Positions 22,872-34,495 are shown, counted from the first letter of the stretch. The stretch: 64,000 nt of DNA from Thozetella sp. PMI_491 (GCA_021432635.1 MU270060.1:372001-436000), one strand, 5' to 3'. Translations and numbers: made by a program. Notes: a model not told the origin generated them from the sequence alone.

Positions 22872-23900
22872 TCAGGCAATCCGACCGGCGCCCAGGGGTG
22901 TCCAAATTCCAGCCTCAATGTCCTGCTTCATGCGATTCTTTAATTCATCAGACGGCATAGAATCCCGCTCCTGGAGCCAGGTCTCTTCTTCCGGCGAGTT
23001 TTCCCTCCCAAAGTAAATATTTCTGTAAGGATAACGTCCAAACTTGTCCACAACGGGCTTGTGAATGTCCATGAGCTTGCAAATCCAATACGCGTACAGT
23101 TGGACTGTCGCCCCAGACCCAGGTGGCCCTTCTTTGATCATCGGGGTAACACCATGCATGGTAGACATAATGACATCTCGCTCCAAGCGGTGTGGGTCGA
23201 CAGTCCCGGTCTCTTCTTCGACGACTCTGCGAGTCTCTTCGGTAAAATTCAGCGCACGTTCTTGGTCAGACAGCTCGTCCGAGTGGACAAACGGGCAGAT
23301 AAACCAAGTTCGGGCAAGTACCCAGTAGTCGAGCGTCGCAAATGTCTTCCAGCGACTCCAGGGCCACGGCTTCTGATCAGGAGGCAGGGTGTCCAAGGTA
23401 TGAGCGTATTTTTGGCTGATGAGATCGAAGTACGCGCTTCTCCAGCGGCCATCTATACCTCTAAACAAGGACCTAGTCATCTGGTCGAGGAGTAGCTGCA
23501 GTCCTAGAGCCTGGCGGGGAAAAGCGTCATCGGTAGCGGGCGGGAGGAACTGCGTTAGATCGGGTATGGATTCCAGCCCCACCTTGCTGAGAGCTTGCAA
23601 AACCGGCCAGACGTGGTCCGCCACTTCTTTGGAAATTGGTGCTTTGCCCTTGAATTGCTTCTGCCCGACATCTTCGAAGTCGAGCGGTTCCGTCATCGAG
23701 AAAGGGAGCTTCGCATTGACCAACATCTCAAATAGTTCCGGGGTAAGAAGAGCGTTTACCTGGTCTGCCATATTGACGTCTCTTCTGTGAAGGGTTAAAC
23801 CACTAGACACAACGAGGAGTTGCTTGGAGGGAGACAAGATTCGAGGATGTGCGTATGTTTTGCCGGGTACGAAGAGCGGGGAAATTGATTTGGTAGCCAA
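22872..23900 (-). CDS. DUF924 family protein
   Basis: Single open frame of 342 aa on the minus strand; an internal ATG at 23771 (MADQVNALLTPELFEML) would give 299 aa and may be the true start, since the first 43 residues look like a mitochondrial-type leader or untranslated sequence. Family traits of DUF924 (TPR-like all-helical fold) are visible: LLLDQMTRSLFRGIDGRW (the family's LDQFPRNIFRG block), FICPFVHSDELSDQERAL (the PFMHSE block), and near the C-terminus FGRYPYRNIYFGRENSPEEE (HR-R-FPHRN-LGR--T-EE block). DUF924 proteins are widespread in bacteria and fungi and have no proven biochemical role. All conserved blocks are intact. Confidence 0.85.
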   Translation of the reverse strand: MATKSISPLFVPGKTYAHPRILSPSKQLLVVSSGLTLHRRDVNMADQVNALLTPELFEMLVNAKLPFSMTEPLDFEDVGQKQFKGKAPISKEVADHVWPVLQALSKVGLESIPDLTQFLPPATDDAFPRQALGLQLLLDQMTRSLFRGIDGRWRSAYFDLISQKYAHTLDTLPPDQKPWPWSRWKTFATLDYWVLARTWFICPFVHSDELSDQERALNFTEETRRVVEEETGTVDPHRLERDVIMSTMHGVTPMIKEGPPGSGATVQLYAYWICKLMDIHKPVVDKFGRYPYRNIYFGRENSPEEETWLQERDSMPSDELKNRMKQDIEAGIWTPLGAGRIA

Positions 23901-23924
23901 TTAGCCCCGCGAGATTAAGGCACA

Positions 23925-24130
23925 TCATATGTTAATAAATGTAATATATCTAATTAAAACATACCTTTTACAATGGTAACTTTAATAAGATTAAACAAGT
24001 AGAGTCATTTAATAATTAATACTCATTTAACTCAAATAATATAATATAAGCAATTGCATCTAATACTATTAAAGGTAGTTTTTTAACGATTAAAACAATA
24101 ATATCTAGTTACAGGGTTAGCTAATAGGTA
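23925..24130. other. AT-rich island
   Basis: A clearly AT-richer stretch than its surroundings (runs such as TTAATAAATGTAATATATC and AATAATTAATACTCATTTAA) without open frames. Such islands in Pezizomycotina are often transposon remnants mutated by RIP (C-to-T at CpA), but no element can be recognised here. Confidence 0.4.
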
Positions 24131-24492
24131 ATTTAACGTTAAGCGTAGAGTGATGTATTAGACTAAGCCCTCGGGTATGTGGTAGAAGACTACTTTAGGA
24201 TCCCTTATAAACGTTATATACCAGTTGTCTGAGCTGTTCCAGGAAGATAGACAAATATTAAATTGGATTCATTACAGTGATTATAGTTTGACCTAACGAC
24301 CGTCATTTACCGAGGGTAAGAGACAACGTAGCTGTAGACCTCCTACCTACACAAGCTCGAGAACTAGCATGAAATGGCACTCGTCCTTCGTCTCCACAGA
24401 TACCGACCGAGGTGCCCAGCCTTGAAAGCCGTATGTGCGACCCCTCATCCTAGCCAGCCGTACGGTAGAATACCTTGTACACACCACACAAA

Positions 24493-24515
24493 ACACACAC
24501 ACACACACACACACA
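24493..24515. repeat. (AC)n microsatellite
   Basis: About eleven tandem AC units, flanked by interrupted AC-rich sequence from 24480. Confidence 0.9.
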
Positions 24516-26285
24516 AGACGCTCTTAGTCTAGTAGCCGTAGCGTGGAACCAATACCTCTGGCATCGCAATGCACTTGGCAGGGCCATTGAAACGACGTGA
24601 GTCTCGTGGTACGGTGGAAGCAAGCAAAGCAAAGGTAAAAAGAGGCTCTCCGAGCTCTGATCAAGGCACGAAGAATGGGGCGAAGCCCCATAACGACGGC
24701 AAAAGATTGTATTAAGTTGGGTTGGCTAAGGAGTATTAAGGGGCAAAGGTGACGATCCATGACGATAATGATCGTGGTGATGCCGGGGCGTGATGATCAA
24801 CGAATGGAAAGAATGCTGTCTACAGTCTTATTTACATAGGAAAGGAGGCGCTGCCTCACGTGGTAGAGCCAGCCTGGTCTAGGGGGGATACTCCAGCCAG
24901 GGTGTAAAAACTGGACCTAGCTCCCTACCCGAGATAAATATAGACTGGCAGAGAGGAAGTTCTGCTCCTTTGATATAGCTAGCGACAAGCAGAGGATCTC
25001 CCAGTGGGGCTGCTGATCCGAGCTGTATCGTTGAGTAGCTGATTAGGGTAGGCGGTCTAGCTAGGTGTCCTAAGAGAAGCGACACTTTGTACGAGAGAAA
25101 TACATACAGATTAACATAGGTAGTAATTGTAAAACCAATCCCTTCGTCACTGACGATTGTGCTCCTTTCCCTGGCTTTGGCTCATCGAACATAATGCACG
25201 ACAATAGGCGCTCGGAATCAATCCATAAAGGCATACGAATTGAAATGCTTCCAAATTGCAGGAAAAAGATGGAATTATTCGACCGACAGCCATATTGGAA
25301 TGACGCCTAGCGGCACTTGGCAATTTCACGCTGGGAAAGCTGGTGCGGAGCGAAGACCTTGTACTCCGTGTAACGTATCTATCTCAATTGTTATAGGTGC
25401 CTGCCGTCATAGTGCAGGAGAAATAATACCTCAACGGAATACCTGTCGCCAAACCTGTCGCTAAGCAGACCTTCTAGCTTCGAGGTGTTGAGATGCCGAC
25501 CGGGTATGACGGTGACCGCGCGGGGCTCTGGCTCTCCCCCAGAACTGGACTGGTGGGCCATTCGCTGCGCTCGGCCGGCAGAGAGTGAGGACATTGATTC
25601 GCTTCGAACGGGCAGGTAAAATAGGAGCCAAAGTAAATTGGTTGAATTGAATCTAGTTCTAGGAAGTTGGACAAGCTACTCGTCCGGCTGGCGCTGGGGA
25701 GTGCTTGATGAAATAGTTTGGGGGGGGCCCGAGGGACTCCGGGAATGAAATGGCGAAAACGAGGAATGATGCCGAGAGTTGGAAGGCTGGGGAGTGTAAC
25801 CACAATGGAACACGTCGCACCACAGGAATTTGTGGATGAGCCCATCCTCACCGAAAGCTGCACATGATATGCAAGGACCTGATGCCTAAGTACCTCTACC
25901 AAGACATGTGGCGCCGGAAGCCTTGGGCGTCGTGTACCACCGGGCGAGCAAGGCCGTCATAGAGACCCTCCACACCTAGTGTAGTGGTAAGCGCTTATCA
26001 CAGCCTCCACAGCCTTGACCCCGTACGTGGAATTGTCGCAGTTGAGACGAAATGCCCCGCAAGTCTTAACAACACCCTGCGGTCTGCCTCATGGTACGCA
26101 AAGCCACGACCTCCGTAGAAATTGCGCCCCGTAGAACCGCTCCAAAAGGGCAACATGTGCAAGATAAATTGCTCGTCCTGCTGTGTCTGTTCTCGGCACT
26201 GTCTTGCTTGGGTCACTTGATCATCGACCACGGGTAGTTTCAGGTGCTAGCGGGCACCGACACATTTGAAGGAAAATTCTACCTA

Positions 26286-28599
26286 ATGGAGACACCCGAG
26301 GGAGATAGGCGTTCGGATGAGGGGGCAACCAATCAAGAGACAGACATGCAGTGCTTGGAGGCGGTAAGGCGGCTCCCGATATCCCGCCCTATGGGTCAAC
26401 ACTTACGATAATAGGTGTCCGAGTTTCTCCAAACCCACGAGCGCGAGAGGCCACGTTCAGGCTTCCTGCCTGACACCTCCATTTTCTCACATGGAGCTCC
26501 CCTCTCCCGCCACAGGGGACCTGCAGCCGCCTCCAGCGCCCCAAGCCGTATACGGGATTACGGAGCCAAGGCGAGGAGCCAGGGAAGGGCCAGAGCACTG
26601 AGCCGTATTCCAAGTGACGTCGATGCTAGTTCCGCGGGGGGTATGCTCTTTGGAGTCGGTGAGATATTTACCACAATGACGCTCAACCATCGCATGAAGC
26701 GTGACCTCGAGAAGGCGATGGTGGATTGTGTGCCGGACGACACCAAAAAGTTCCTACCTGCAGGTGACATGGACCGCATCGTCACATTGGAGAATGTTGA
26801 GCAGGAGATTAACATAGCCTTTGAGACGTCGAACCTGCCGCGAGAAAGGGTCCAAAAGCTTGTTGAATACGTCTGCGGGCCGCGAAATGACATCATGGAC
26901 GATACATCATCAAATCGCAAGATATTTGCTTTACTTGTGTTACTCAAGAAACTTTCGTCACTCCCGGAAGTCATGGACGAGGGAATAACGGATGCAGATT
27001 TCCCCTTCTTCAAGCCAATGGATACTGCCGACGCCCATGATCCCGTCACGATGCTGATCCGCCGACGCAAGAATAATAGCGAAGCCAAGGACAACGTACC
27101 TTATACCGAGATCCCGGTGCGCTTTTTCCACAACTGGGAGCACCTGGAGGTGAGGAAGTTCTACACGCGGCAGTGGGAGCTCCTCGTGCCATTCCTCGCC
27201 AAAGCTGAGGACGGCTCGGTGGCCATGTACGAGCTTGATCAGCAAGCCATTATGCCTTGGACCCTATATGATGAGAAGGAAGTGCGAAAGGGCGGCTTCG
27301 CGACGGTGAGGCAGGTTCACATCCACCCCGACCATCATGCATTCGTGAGTCTCCTATCGCGCTTACTTACCCTTCTATGATCATCATTGCTAAACCCGAA
27401 TAACTCCCTCCGTTAGTCTGCGGACCGTGGCCATTGCTTCGCACTAAAGACAGTGATAGATGCGGAGGAGAAAGAGTTCGAGCAAGAGTTTTACGCTCTC
27501 CGGAAGCTCGAGACCAACGAAGAAAAACATTTGCTGCCGCTCTACGCTGCACTCCACCGCGGGCACGATTACGCATTCCTATTTCCTTGGGCCAACGGAG
27601 GTAATCTCGCCGACCTATGGACGACCGATCCGGCGGTTCCATACACCAGTACCTCGCAACAGTCTCCTCGTACCTTCATTCTCTGGCTGTCGAAGCAGTG
27701 CCTTGGAGTCGCCAAGGGGCTGAGAAGTATCCACGACGTACGAACGGGTGCAAAGGAGAAATACTTAGAGAGGGAGCCCAAGATGGACCCATCCGAGGCG
27801 AGAAAGATCGCGGATGACTTCGGAATCCATGGCGATATTAAACCTGAGAATATACTCGTGTTCAAAGCGTCGGCCAATAAGTTCGGAGGGGGAGACCTTA
27901 GAATTTCGGACTTTGGCCTCACGAACTTCTTCACCAAGTATTCGAGGTCACGGCAGCTATCTGAAGAAGGACCTGCTGATGTCGTGTACCGAGCGCCGGA
28001 GAGCGACTCCCGAACAAGGTACATGTCGCGGAAGTACGATATCTGGTCTCTGGGATGCGTCTTTTCGCAGCTACTTACCTGGGCAATCCGGGACACATCG
28101 GCATTGGACCAGTACGAGACCCGACGCTTGCACGAGAACGACGAAGGTAAAGATCCCCGGCCTTCCTGGAAAATATCCAAGTTCTTCAAGAAGATATATC
28201 CGCAGAATGATTCCAACGCAGAGCCGGAGATGGTGGTAAAAGAGAGTGTCAGATCGGTAGGCATGATCTCCTGCGACAATGGCGGTTTCTGGCTAACTTC
28301 AGCGAATACAGTGGTTGGAAGAGCTGAAGGACAAAGCCGGAAGGCGGAATTTCTTGGCAGATTTCATTGACTTCATCAAGGATAGAATGCTGGTTGTGGA
28401 TGTTGGGGACCGGGCCGACTGCCGTGAGCTTGTCAATTTTCTACAAGAGAAGTACGAGAAGTGCCGGCGTGAAGTAAATTATTCTTCGGCGCACCTTCAA
28501 ATGTTCCAGCCCAGAGAAACACAATCGGGGGAGGCAGATATCCAAATGCTCATTACTGATCCGCAAGGCAACAAGATAGGGCTAGACCAGCTAAATTAA
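26286..28599 (+). CDS. Serine/threonine protein kinase with long N-terminal region
   Basis: Four exons, 26286-26363, 26415-27344, 27417-28256, 28312-28599 (introns 51, 72, 55 nt), join in phase to 711 aa. The first exon supplies the only suitable ATG (METPEGDRRSDEG); without it the next exon has no near start. Residues ~1-300 are unassigned and mostly helical. The kinase domain begins with KGGFATVRQVHI (about 316) and CFALKTV (beta-3 Lys), then HGDIKPENIL (about 474-483, catalytic Asp and Asn), ISDFGLTNF (about 499) and VVYRAPE (about 530), so it should be active. A short tail after the C-lobe (about 620-711) carries a Gln-rich stretch. Comparable fungal kinases are often found near HET or NLR genes, but no substrate is known. 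Confidence 0.85.
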
Positions 28600-28753
28600 G
28601 GCTTAAGAATATGTTTGCGTGGACTCACTAGCTAAAGTACTCAGGCAGCTAGCTAATTTCCTCGGCGTTCTGGCCTGCCCTTATAGACTTGGGAGCATAG
28701 GGACGATACATGCCGCTTCACTACCCAATGCATGTGGTAGGAGAGCACGGTTA

Positions 28754-29164
28754 TTATTTCTTAAAATGTTTGGTTGCGTTTTTCTCGAGCTGGGATCTTT
28801 CGCTCTAGTTAACCAAATCATTAGTTGTCCTTGATAGATCGCCACTGCACTCACCTCTTGAAGAGGCCTGGACACTTTGATACTCCAGCAGCCATAGGTG
28901 TACTATTGGTTAGCCTGAGACTCGACTGTCTTGGGCTTATCTTACCTCGCCTGGCTCAAAGTTACCCTCGCCCAGAATCTCAATGAGACATTTCTCAAGC
29001 ACTTCGGGGTCTTTATAACTGATATATAAGGTCTCAGTATGTGGTAATCGCTCCCCCATTACGTCGAGCAGCCGGGCGCGCTGTCTTAAACTTGGAAGAA
29101 AAAACGCGACGAGTGATTGCCGGACTAGTGACTGGCGGAATCGGCGAGACGTGGCAGGACTCAT
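28754..29164 (-). CDS. Small fungal protein, three exons
   Basis: Minus-strand exons 29164-28946, 28902-28855, 28804-28754 join in phase to 105 aa through two introns of 43 and 50 nt (GTAAGA...AATAG and GTGAGT...ACTAG; the first has a GGCTAACC branch motif). The 48-nt middle exon encodes YTYGCWSIKVSRPLQE. The first exon has a basic start (MSPATSRRFRQSLVRQSLVA) followed by a compact LPHTETLYISYKDPEVLEK and IEILGEGNFEPGE. All three pieces are protein-like and every junction keeps frame, which is hard to get by chance. No known family was recognised. A later ATG (MGERLPH) could be the start. It lies between the kinase and CorA-like genes. Confidence 0.55.
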
Positions 29165-29762
29165 TTAGATTTACAAGGAACGATCGACCCTGAACACTTT
29201 CCCGAATGCGTGTCAACTTTATAGGCACCCAAGGCTGCTGAGAGCTCATTGAGTTGCAGAGCCTCATCCCAGCGCTTGCGCATCACCACTGCTCAACGTC
29301 GTTGTCAGGTGAAGCATGCTTCCATGCAACATCCATGAGTCGAGAAAGTGGCGGGGCTGCATTGCATAGAGGGCGAGTGTGTGTGCCACAAAGGCTTTGC
29401 ATTTCCCTGGAGCGATTGGCTATGTGTCGGCACTTAAGGTAGGTATTGGAAATTGGGAGGAATACACGAGCGATGTACAGTCGCACCTACGGAAGTATAG
29501 AATGCCAATTAAGTAGTGCAGGTGAGGCTATCGTACCAATTGCTTCGCATCCTGGGGCACCATCTCACGACAGCCATGCCGCAGTCTAAGCTGGCCGTGC
29601 CCGGCGTAGTGTGTGCCTAATAAGCCACTGAGTATGCCCAAAGTGCAACTGTAGCTCTGCCGAATCGCGGCGAACAAGGATATCAATGGTCATTTTCGTA
29701 CAAAGTCTTTTCTCTAGATAGCTTAGATCGCACCTGAGAGATGCGTCAGCAGGCCAGCTAAT
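29165..29762. other. Intergenic region between divergent genes
   Basis: Promoter region of the small minus-strand gene and of the CorA-like gene; nothing further recognised. Confidence 0.4.
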
Positions 29763-31436
29763 ATGCCGTGGTTGCGAGACAATCCATCCATTGCTTCAGA
29801 GGACAGGCGCGATATCCTGTCCTTCCAGGCCATACCATCTCGGACTATCACAGTGGCTAGAGGTTCAAATGTAAGTATATAGATACCTAATCTGACCTTC
29901 GTTAACCAGCCGATTATGCTACAAAGCCGGGACAGCACGACGAGCTCACCACTAAAGAGGAGTGGAAGTTATGGCTCCAAAAGGTCTATCTCCACTGGCC
30001 CCCTACTTACTTCGCAATTGCTGACCATTCAAGCCACCGTATGAACTCAATTCATACAATAAAATTGAGCTTCTGTAAACGATACACGCCGAAATGTACT
30101 GCCGAGTAAGAGACTAACGAATGCAGGCTCGGCGGTCGAGCGGATAGTCGATGGCCAGCTGATCCGACGTTGCTGGCTCGCATGCCTTTCTCTGAGGAGG
30201 TACAAGACTCTGTTTTCGAGAGGTTCTTTGTCCATGGCTCGATGATCAGGACACTCAACAGAAGCAACTGCTTCTTCTCCGCCCAGGCGTTTACGTGGCC
30301 CACCACTCAGAGACGCTCGATCGGTACGTAGACAATGGCAGCTTCTGATATGCCTCTACCCGTACTGATCGTCATTTTTACATTCCAGTATACAACTGCA
30401 GATCTGTCGTTTTGTGGCCAGGGGATCTCGCACTGTCCACTACCTTCTTCCCTGATACGCTCGCCACACACGCGATGTTATTTGGCTGCAGTCCCGAAAT
30501 CATCGACGAAGTCGCTCGTCGCCTTGAGGAATCCGATATTCCCGTTTTTCACCCTCTGATACTGCCAACAATCTTCGCAGAAATGGAACGAGACCGGCAA
30601 GTTGGCCACAAACGGGAATGCATTCGCCAGCTGGTCAAGAGTGTAGTCGAGCTTGAAAAGCGCAGTCAGTCGGCGCCGATGAAATTGGATCCATGCAGTC
30701 ATGGAATGAATCAGAATAAGCCATCAATGAATCTCTGGCTCAAGGTGAGCGAAGTTCAAAAAGCAATGTCAAACTGGAGACGCCAAATGTGCCGCATGGT
30801 AGAGCATATGGACGAGCTACAGCAATCGAGGCCCCATATCGGTCAAGAAGTCCTGGATGTATACTCGGTAAGAGGCGTAGACATACACGATTCCTTCTGT
30901 AGATCCGAAGAAAGGATTCGATCTAGAATTCGAGATCTAATCACGGAGTACGAAGAGCATATCTTCGAATGCACGGGTACAATGGATGCAGTGACTCTAT
31001 CTACACAAATGGTAAGTAGAATCACATCGAGCATGTATTACAAACTGCTGACAGGTAGTTAGGAATGGAACCACATTGGGAGGATGGATGCAGAGACAAA
31101 CCAGAGCATCGCGCGGACCACCCTTAAGGTGGCTGAGATGACGAGGCGTGATGGCCGCCTAATGAAGTCGATCGCAATTGTCACTATGATATTCTTACCC
31201 GCTACATTCGTCGCCGTATGTAATTTCCCTGAGCTCGTTCGTATTTCGACTAATAAGTTCAGACTCTATTTTCGATGGGACTTTTTAATTGGAACAGTAG
31301 CAACGGCAACGATAGGATTATATCGCCATATATCTGGATTTATATTATATCCGCTATTCTTCTCTCGGGACTATCGGTTGGCCTTTTGTATGTCTTTACA
31401 CGCAAAAGGTCTCCAGTGCCAGATGAGAAGCTTTAA
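29763..31436 (+). CDS. CorA-like Mg2+ transporter family protein
   Basis: Best model: exons 29763-29870, 29927-30038, 30141-30323, 30389-31011, 31063-31215, 31263-31436, 450 aa. The last three exons are secure; the first three are less so, because alternative acceptors (29910, 30127) exist and give different frames. Seen: a soluble N-terminal part with DPTLLARMPF, a WPGDLALSTTFFPDTLATHAM stretch, a long coiled helix with NQSIARTTLKVAEMTRRDGR, then two TM helices (KSIAIVTMIFLPATFVATLFS and WIYIISAILLSGLSVGLLYV) and a basic tail RKRSPVPDEKL. This matches the fungal CorA-like group. The canonical Gly-Met-Asn after TM1 is absent (FSMGLFNW instead), so Mg2+ transport is doubtful; many such fungal proteins have lost the motif. 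Confidence 0.75.
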
Positions 31437-31798
31437 AACGCTAAATTGAATACCATCAGCTTGTTAGTATAGTTAGATGTACCGCTACGTTGTGTAGGAG
31501 TGGTAGCTGAGTCTGTTTTCAGCCCATATACGACAATGAATAGTGTTACTGCGTCCTAGTGGCCGCGAGTGAATAATCGTAACAAGTAGAGACCTGGAAA
31601 GCCTAATCTACCAACTATCATGGCATCCATATATGAATCTTCTAGCCCATCGAATACGTAATAATTATGTCGCTACCCGGATTTTGGAGTGACGGGAGTA
31701 GACAAAAATCCAAGATTGAGCAAAAATTCCGATGATGGCGATGCCCTGGAATGTGTTAACAAGTTGGTGACCTATATGGTTTCGGTGCGAAATATGTC
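31437..31798. other. Intergenic region, no gene supported
   Basis: 3' flank of the CorA-like gene and 3' end of the transcription-factor relic. No gene seen. Confidence 0.45.
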
Positions 31799-32340
31799 TT
31801 ACCTTTCTGCTCTATCAAAATGGAAAAAGTCGTCTAGGTCTCCCACATCTGCTAATTCGAAACCCTCTTCCATTGTAAATGGTAGTGAGAGCAAGCCGTC
31901 TCTGGATGTTGAATTGCCCTGAGGTGGCATGGTGTTATCAAGCCCTGCTCCGAATTCTTTGGCGTGGTGCATTAGCAGCATGTCGTGCAGCGGTGTAATT
32001 AAATCTCCAGGTGGGGCGCTCGATGTATTGGGCAGCTCTGCTTGGCTGAAGTACTCTAGTCCCAAGTTCTTGGTCTCATGACCAGCACGACTTAGTTGAA
32101 TATTCGGCTTGTAGGTAGCATGAATTTCGTTGCCAATAAGGAGAGTTCCAAGACCGTGCTAGGGTAATAGGAGATAGGGTCGTTCAAACAGGTCTCGAAA
32201 TGCAGGTCATAGAGCGACTAATCTTCCGACATATGCATTGGCTAGGGGATCCAAGGAGCCATGCGTTGCATGTACTGGTCCATGATGTTGTTGGCTGATG
32301 AATAATTGGGCTTCAAACAAGGCAGGTATGGCCGAGAATC
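31799..32340 (-). pseudogene. Transcription-factor C-terminal relic
   Basis: The final 88 codons (32065-31799) are open and acidic (GFELADVGDLDDFFHFDRAER), like the activation tail of fungal Zn2Cys6 regulators. Upstream on the same strand, about 32300-32080, protein-like sequence (MDQYMQRMAPWIP, then LYDLHFETCLNDPISYYP) is interrupted by several stops and a frameshift. No Zn2Cys6 motif or middle homology region is left. Its position, head-to-head with the quinate-repressor relic, is the arrangement of the activator/repressor pair of quinate-utilisation clusters, so it may be what is left of the activator. The protein family is inferred, not proven. Confidence 0.4.
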
Positions 32341-32373
32341 CAAAATAGTTACAGAGGAGATACTGACGAATCA

Positions 32374-34198
32374 ATGGATGAGACGACCAAGATGTTTACG
32401 ATGACAAGATCAGCCGAGTATCCATTCTTGCAGCTAAAACGCGTCGAGGCCGAGTTCATACGTTTCCTCCGCGTTGCCTTCACAGAGAGCTGTCCCCAGC
32501 AGCTGCATCAAATTTCTTCAGATGACAACTATAATCTGGTCAATGTCCTGCGTTCATCCCATAAATACGTACTTTCCCTCTCTTTATCGGGCTTTCAAGC
32601 AAGTGTGAGACCAGAACGTGGATTTAATTGTGGTGCAGATGCTTTCAAGCTCCAGATCGATCTCCTTTGCCACAATGACGAGAGCGTTCCTGCGGTGTCA
32701 AAAGCCCTCCTGGAAGATATCAGCCGTCTAGTAGCAGTTGTATGGCCATATTTTGATGGGCCCATTATTTATCATGTTGAAAAATCCAGTGATCGACCAG
32801 TTCGAACCATGTCTACGAGACGAAGTATTACGGAAGAACGACCCCGATATATCGAGCTCTTGAGGCATAGCTTACGCTTGGGGCCCGAATTTATCACCGT
32901 CAACTTGAAGTGGGCTAATCAGGAGGTTCTCGATTTGTTAGCTGCAAGAAGAGGCATCCGACTGATTGGCCATTTTCACGATCAGGCCCCCGGGGGTTGA
33001 GGATGGGACAGCCGTTCGCGACACGAAATGTACAACAGAGCACTATCCTTCGGATGTAACATTCGCTTTATTCTTGCTTCCTCCACAACTTTCTGAAATT
33101 TTGGGTGATCGGTATCAGCGTATCATACCGTCTCTCACCGGCGATGCACAATGTTGCCTATAGGAGCTGCGGACTCCCTCATCAATATGGTATTCTCCAA
33201 ATGTCTAATCTCATGGAGCTGCAGGAGCTCGTGAAGGATCCATATTTTGGCGGATGCAGTATCTCCCAAGGTTATCGCGTTTCCATTTTGCCCATGCTTG
33301 ACTCCATGAGTCCTCATGCGAAGGCAGTAGGTGCTGTGAACACCTTACTCCCCATTCGATCGTCCTGGGACCCAGGAAAACCGCCTCTCCAGTCGTTTTT
33401 CCCCCAGTAAAACCAGGCTGGAGCGGTAGTTGGTCTCTATGGAGATAATACTGACGGAACGGAACACAGAGATTCATCCGTATACATTTGTCTCCTGCCA
33501 CCAATATCTGCCCGGAGTCAACGAGTTTGGCCATCGGTGCGGATGCTGCGGCGAGGGCGTCAATATATGCCCTTATACGGCTAGGTGTGTCGAGAATCTT
33601 GATTTGGAACCGCACCGCTGAGAATGTTACGGCGTTAGCAGGCCATTTCAGCCGTTTGCAGGGCAGTGAAAGTTTGGCAGAGGTCGGCCATACACCCAAC
33701 CATGCTCATCTGAATACGATGCCCCGCATCCGCCGTAGCCGTAGTATTGTCGAAGTCGTCGATTCCTTGGATCAGGAATGGCCACCAAACTACCGTCACC
33801 CTACAATCATAATCAGCTGCATCTCAGGTCGTGCGGATATCGCATTACCCACGCAGTGGCTCGAAAGTTCTACCGGAGGCGTAATGATTGACGTGAGTCG
33901 AACGAGGTTCGTTTCAAGACAGGCTCTAGCTAACCCTTTTGATACAGGTGGAATATAAGCTTCTCCACACACGTTTGGTAACACAGCTACGAAATCTCAC
34001 ACGGATTGGTTGGGTAGCGGTTAATGGTTTAGACGTTTTATCGGCACAGGGGTCTGCTCAGTTTTAAATCATCACTGGAAGGAAGCCACCCAGAGCCGTA
34101 ATGTCAGAAGCGGCTCTTCGAGGCTATCAACTAAAAGAAGAGCAAGTTGAGGAGCGAGAGTCCATCGACCTTCGAATCAAATGTCTGGATAGTGCGTC
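32374..34198 (+). pseudogene. Quinate repressor (QutR/qa-1S-like) pseudogene
   Basis: Segments in several frames match the fungal quinate repressor, a regulator descended from the AROM pentafunctional enzyme. 32374-33000: type I dehydroquinase-like part (YVLSLSLSGFQASVRPE, GADAFKLQIDL, LGPEFITVNLKW, RGIRLIGHFHDQ). 33105-33408: shikimate-dehydrogenase substrate domain (SYRLSPAMHNVAYRSCGLP, ILPMLDSMSPHAKAVGAVNT). 33488-33892: NAD-binding part (ARASIYALIRLGVSRILIWNRTAEN, GGVMID). An intron with intact signals (33893-33947, GTGAGT, CTAAC) leads to IGWVAVNGLDVL, then a TAA at 34065-34067 inside an otherwise readable QF-IITGRKPPRAVM block. Also broken by a stop at about 33000, loss of the dehydroquinase end, and a shift near 33410. 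The N-terminal kinase-like domain is missing. It cannot encode a working repressor. Confidence 0.78.
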
Positions 34199-34495
34199 TT
34201 GGTAGTGTATCCAGATCGTAATATACCGAGTCTAAACCTACCAAATCGGGAGCGATCATGTCCTATTCCTCCCCTCCTTAAGTAGAGTTCAGTAGGTTAG
34301 CTATAGTTATATGCTAAATAGAGGCTAGCCTTGTTGTACGTCAAAGGGCCCTGGCACCTTGCAAGCTTTGTGCCCAGCATCCCATTCGTCTTCCACATTT
34401 ATCCGTAACCGCATCGATTCGGTGACCTTATTGGCCTCCCCTATAGAAGTTCCCAGTACAGCCGCATCTCGGCAACTCTCCTACCCCGCGACGAC

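Larger units (their letters stand above)
23901..26285. other. Gene-poor region
   Basis: About 2.4 kb without a supported gene. It contains the AT-rich island and a dinucleotide repeat, described separately. A stretch at about 25976 (TAGTGTAGTGGTAAGCGC) resembles a tRNA D-arm, but no anticodon stem or T arm follows. Confidence 0.5.

Noticed and set aside
25474-25902. 142-codon minus-strand frame
   Set aside because: Ser/Pro-rich and without motif; no intron or start context that supports a gene.
25970-26010. tRNA-like stretch TAGTGTAGTGGTAAGCGC
   Set aside because: Resembles a D-arm/A box, but no anticodon stem, T arm or acceptor pairing could be drawn downstream.
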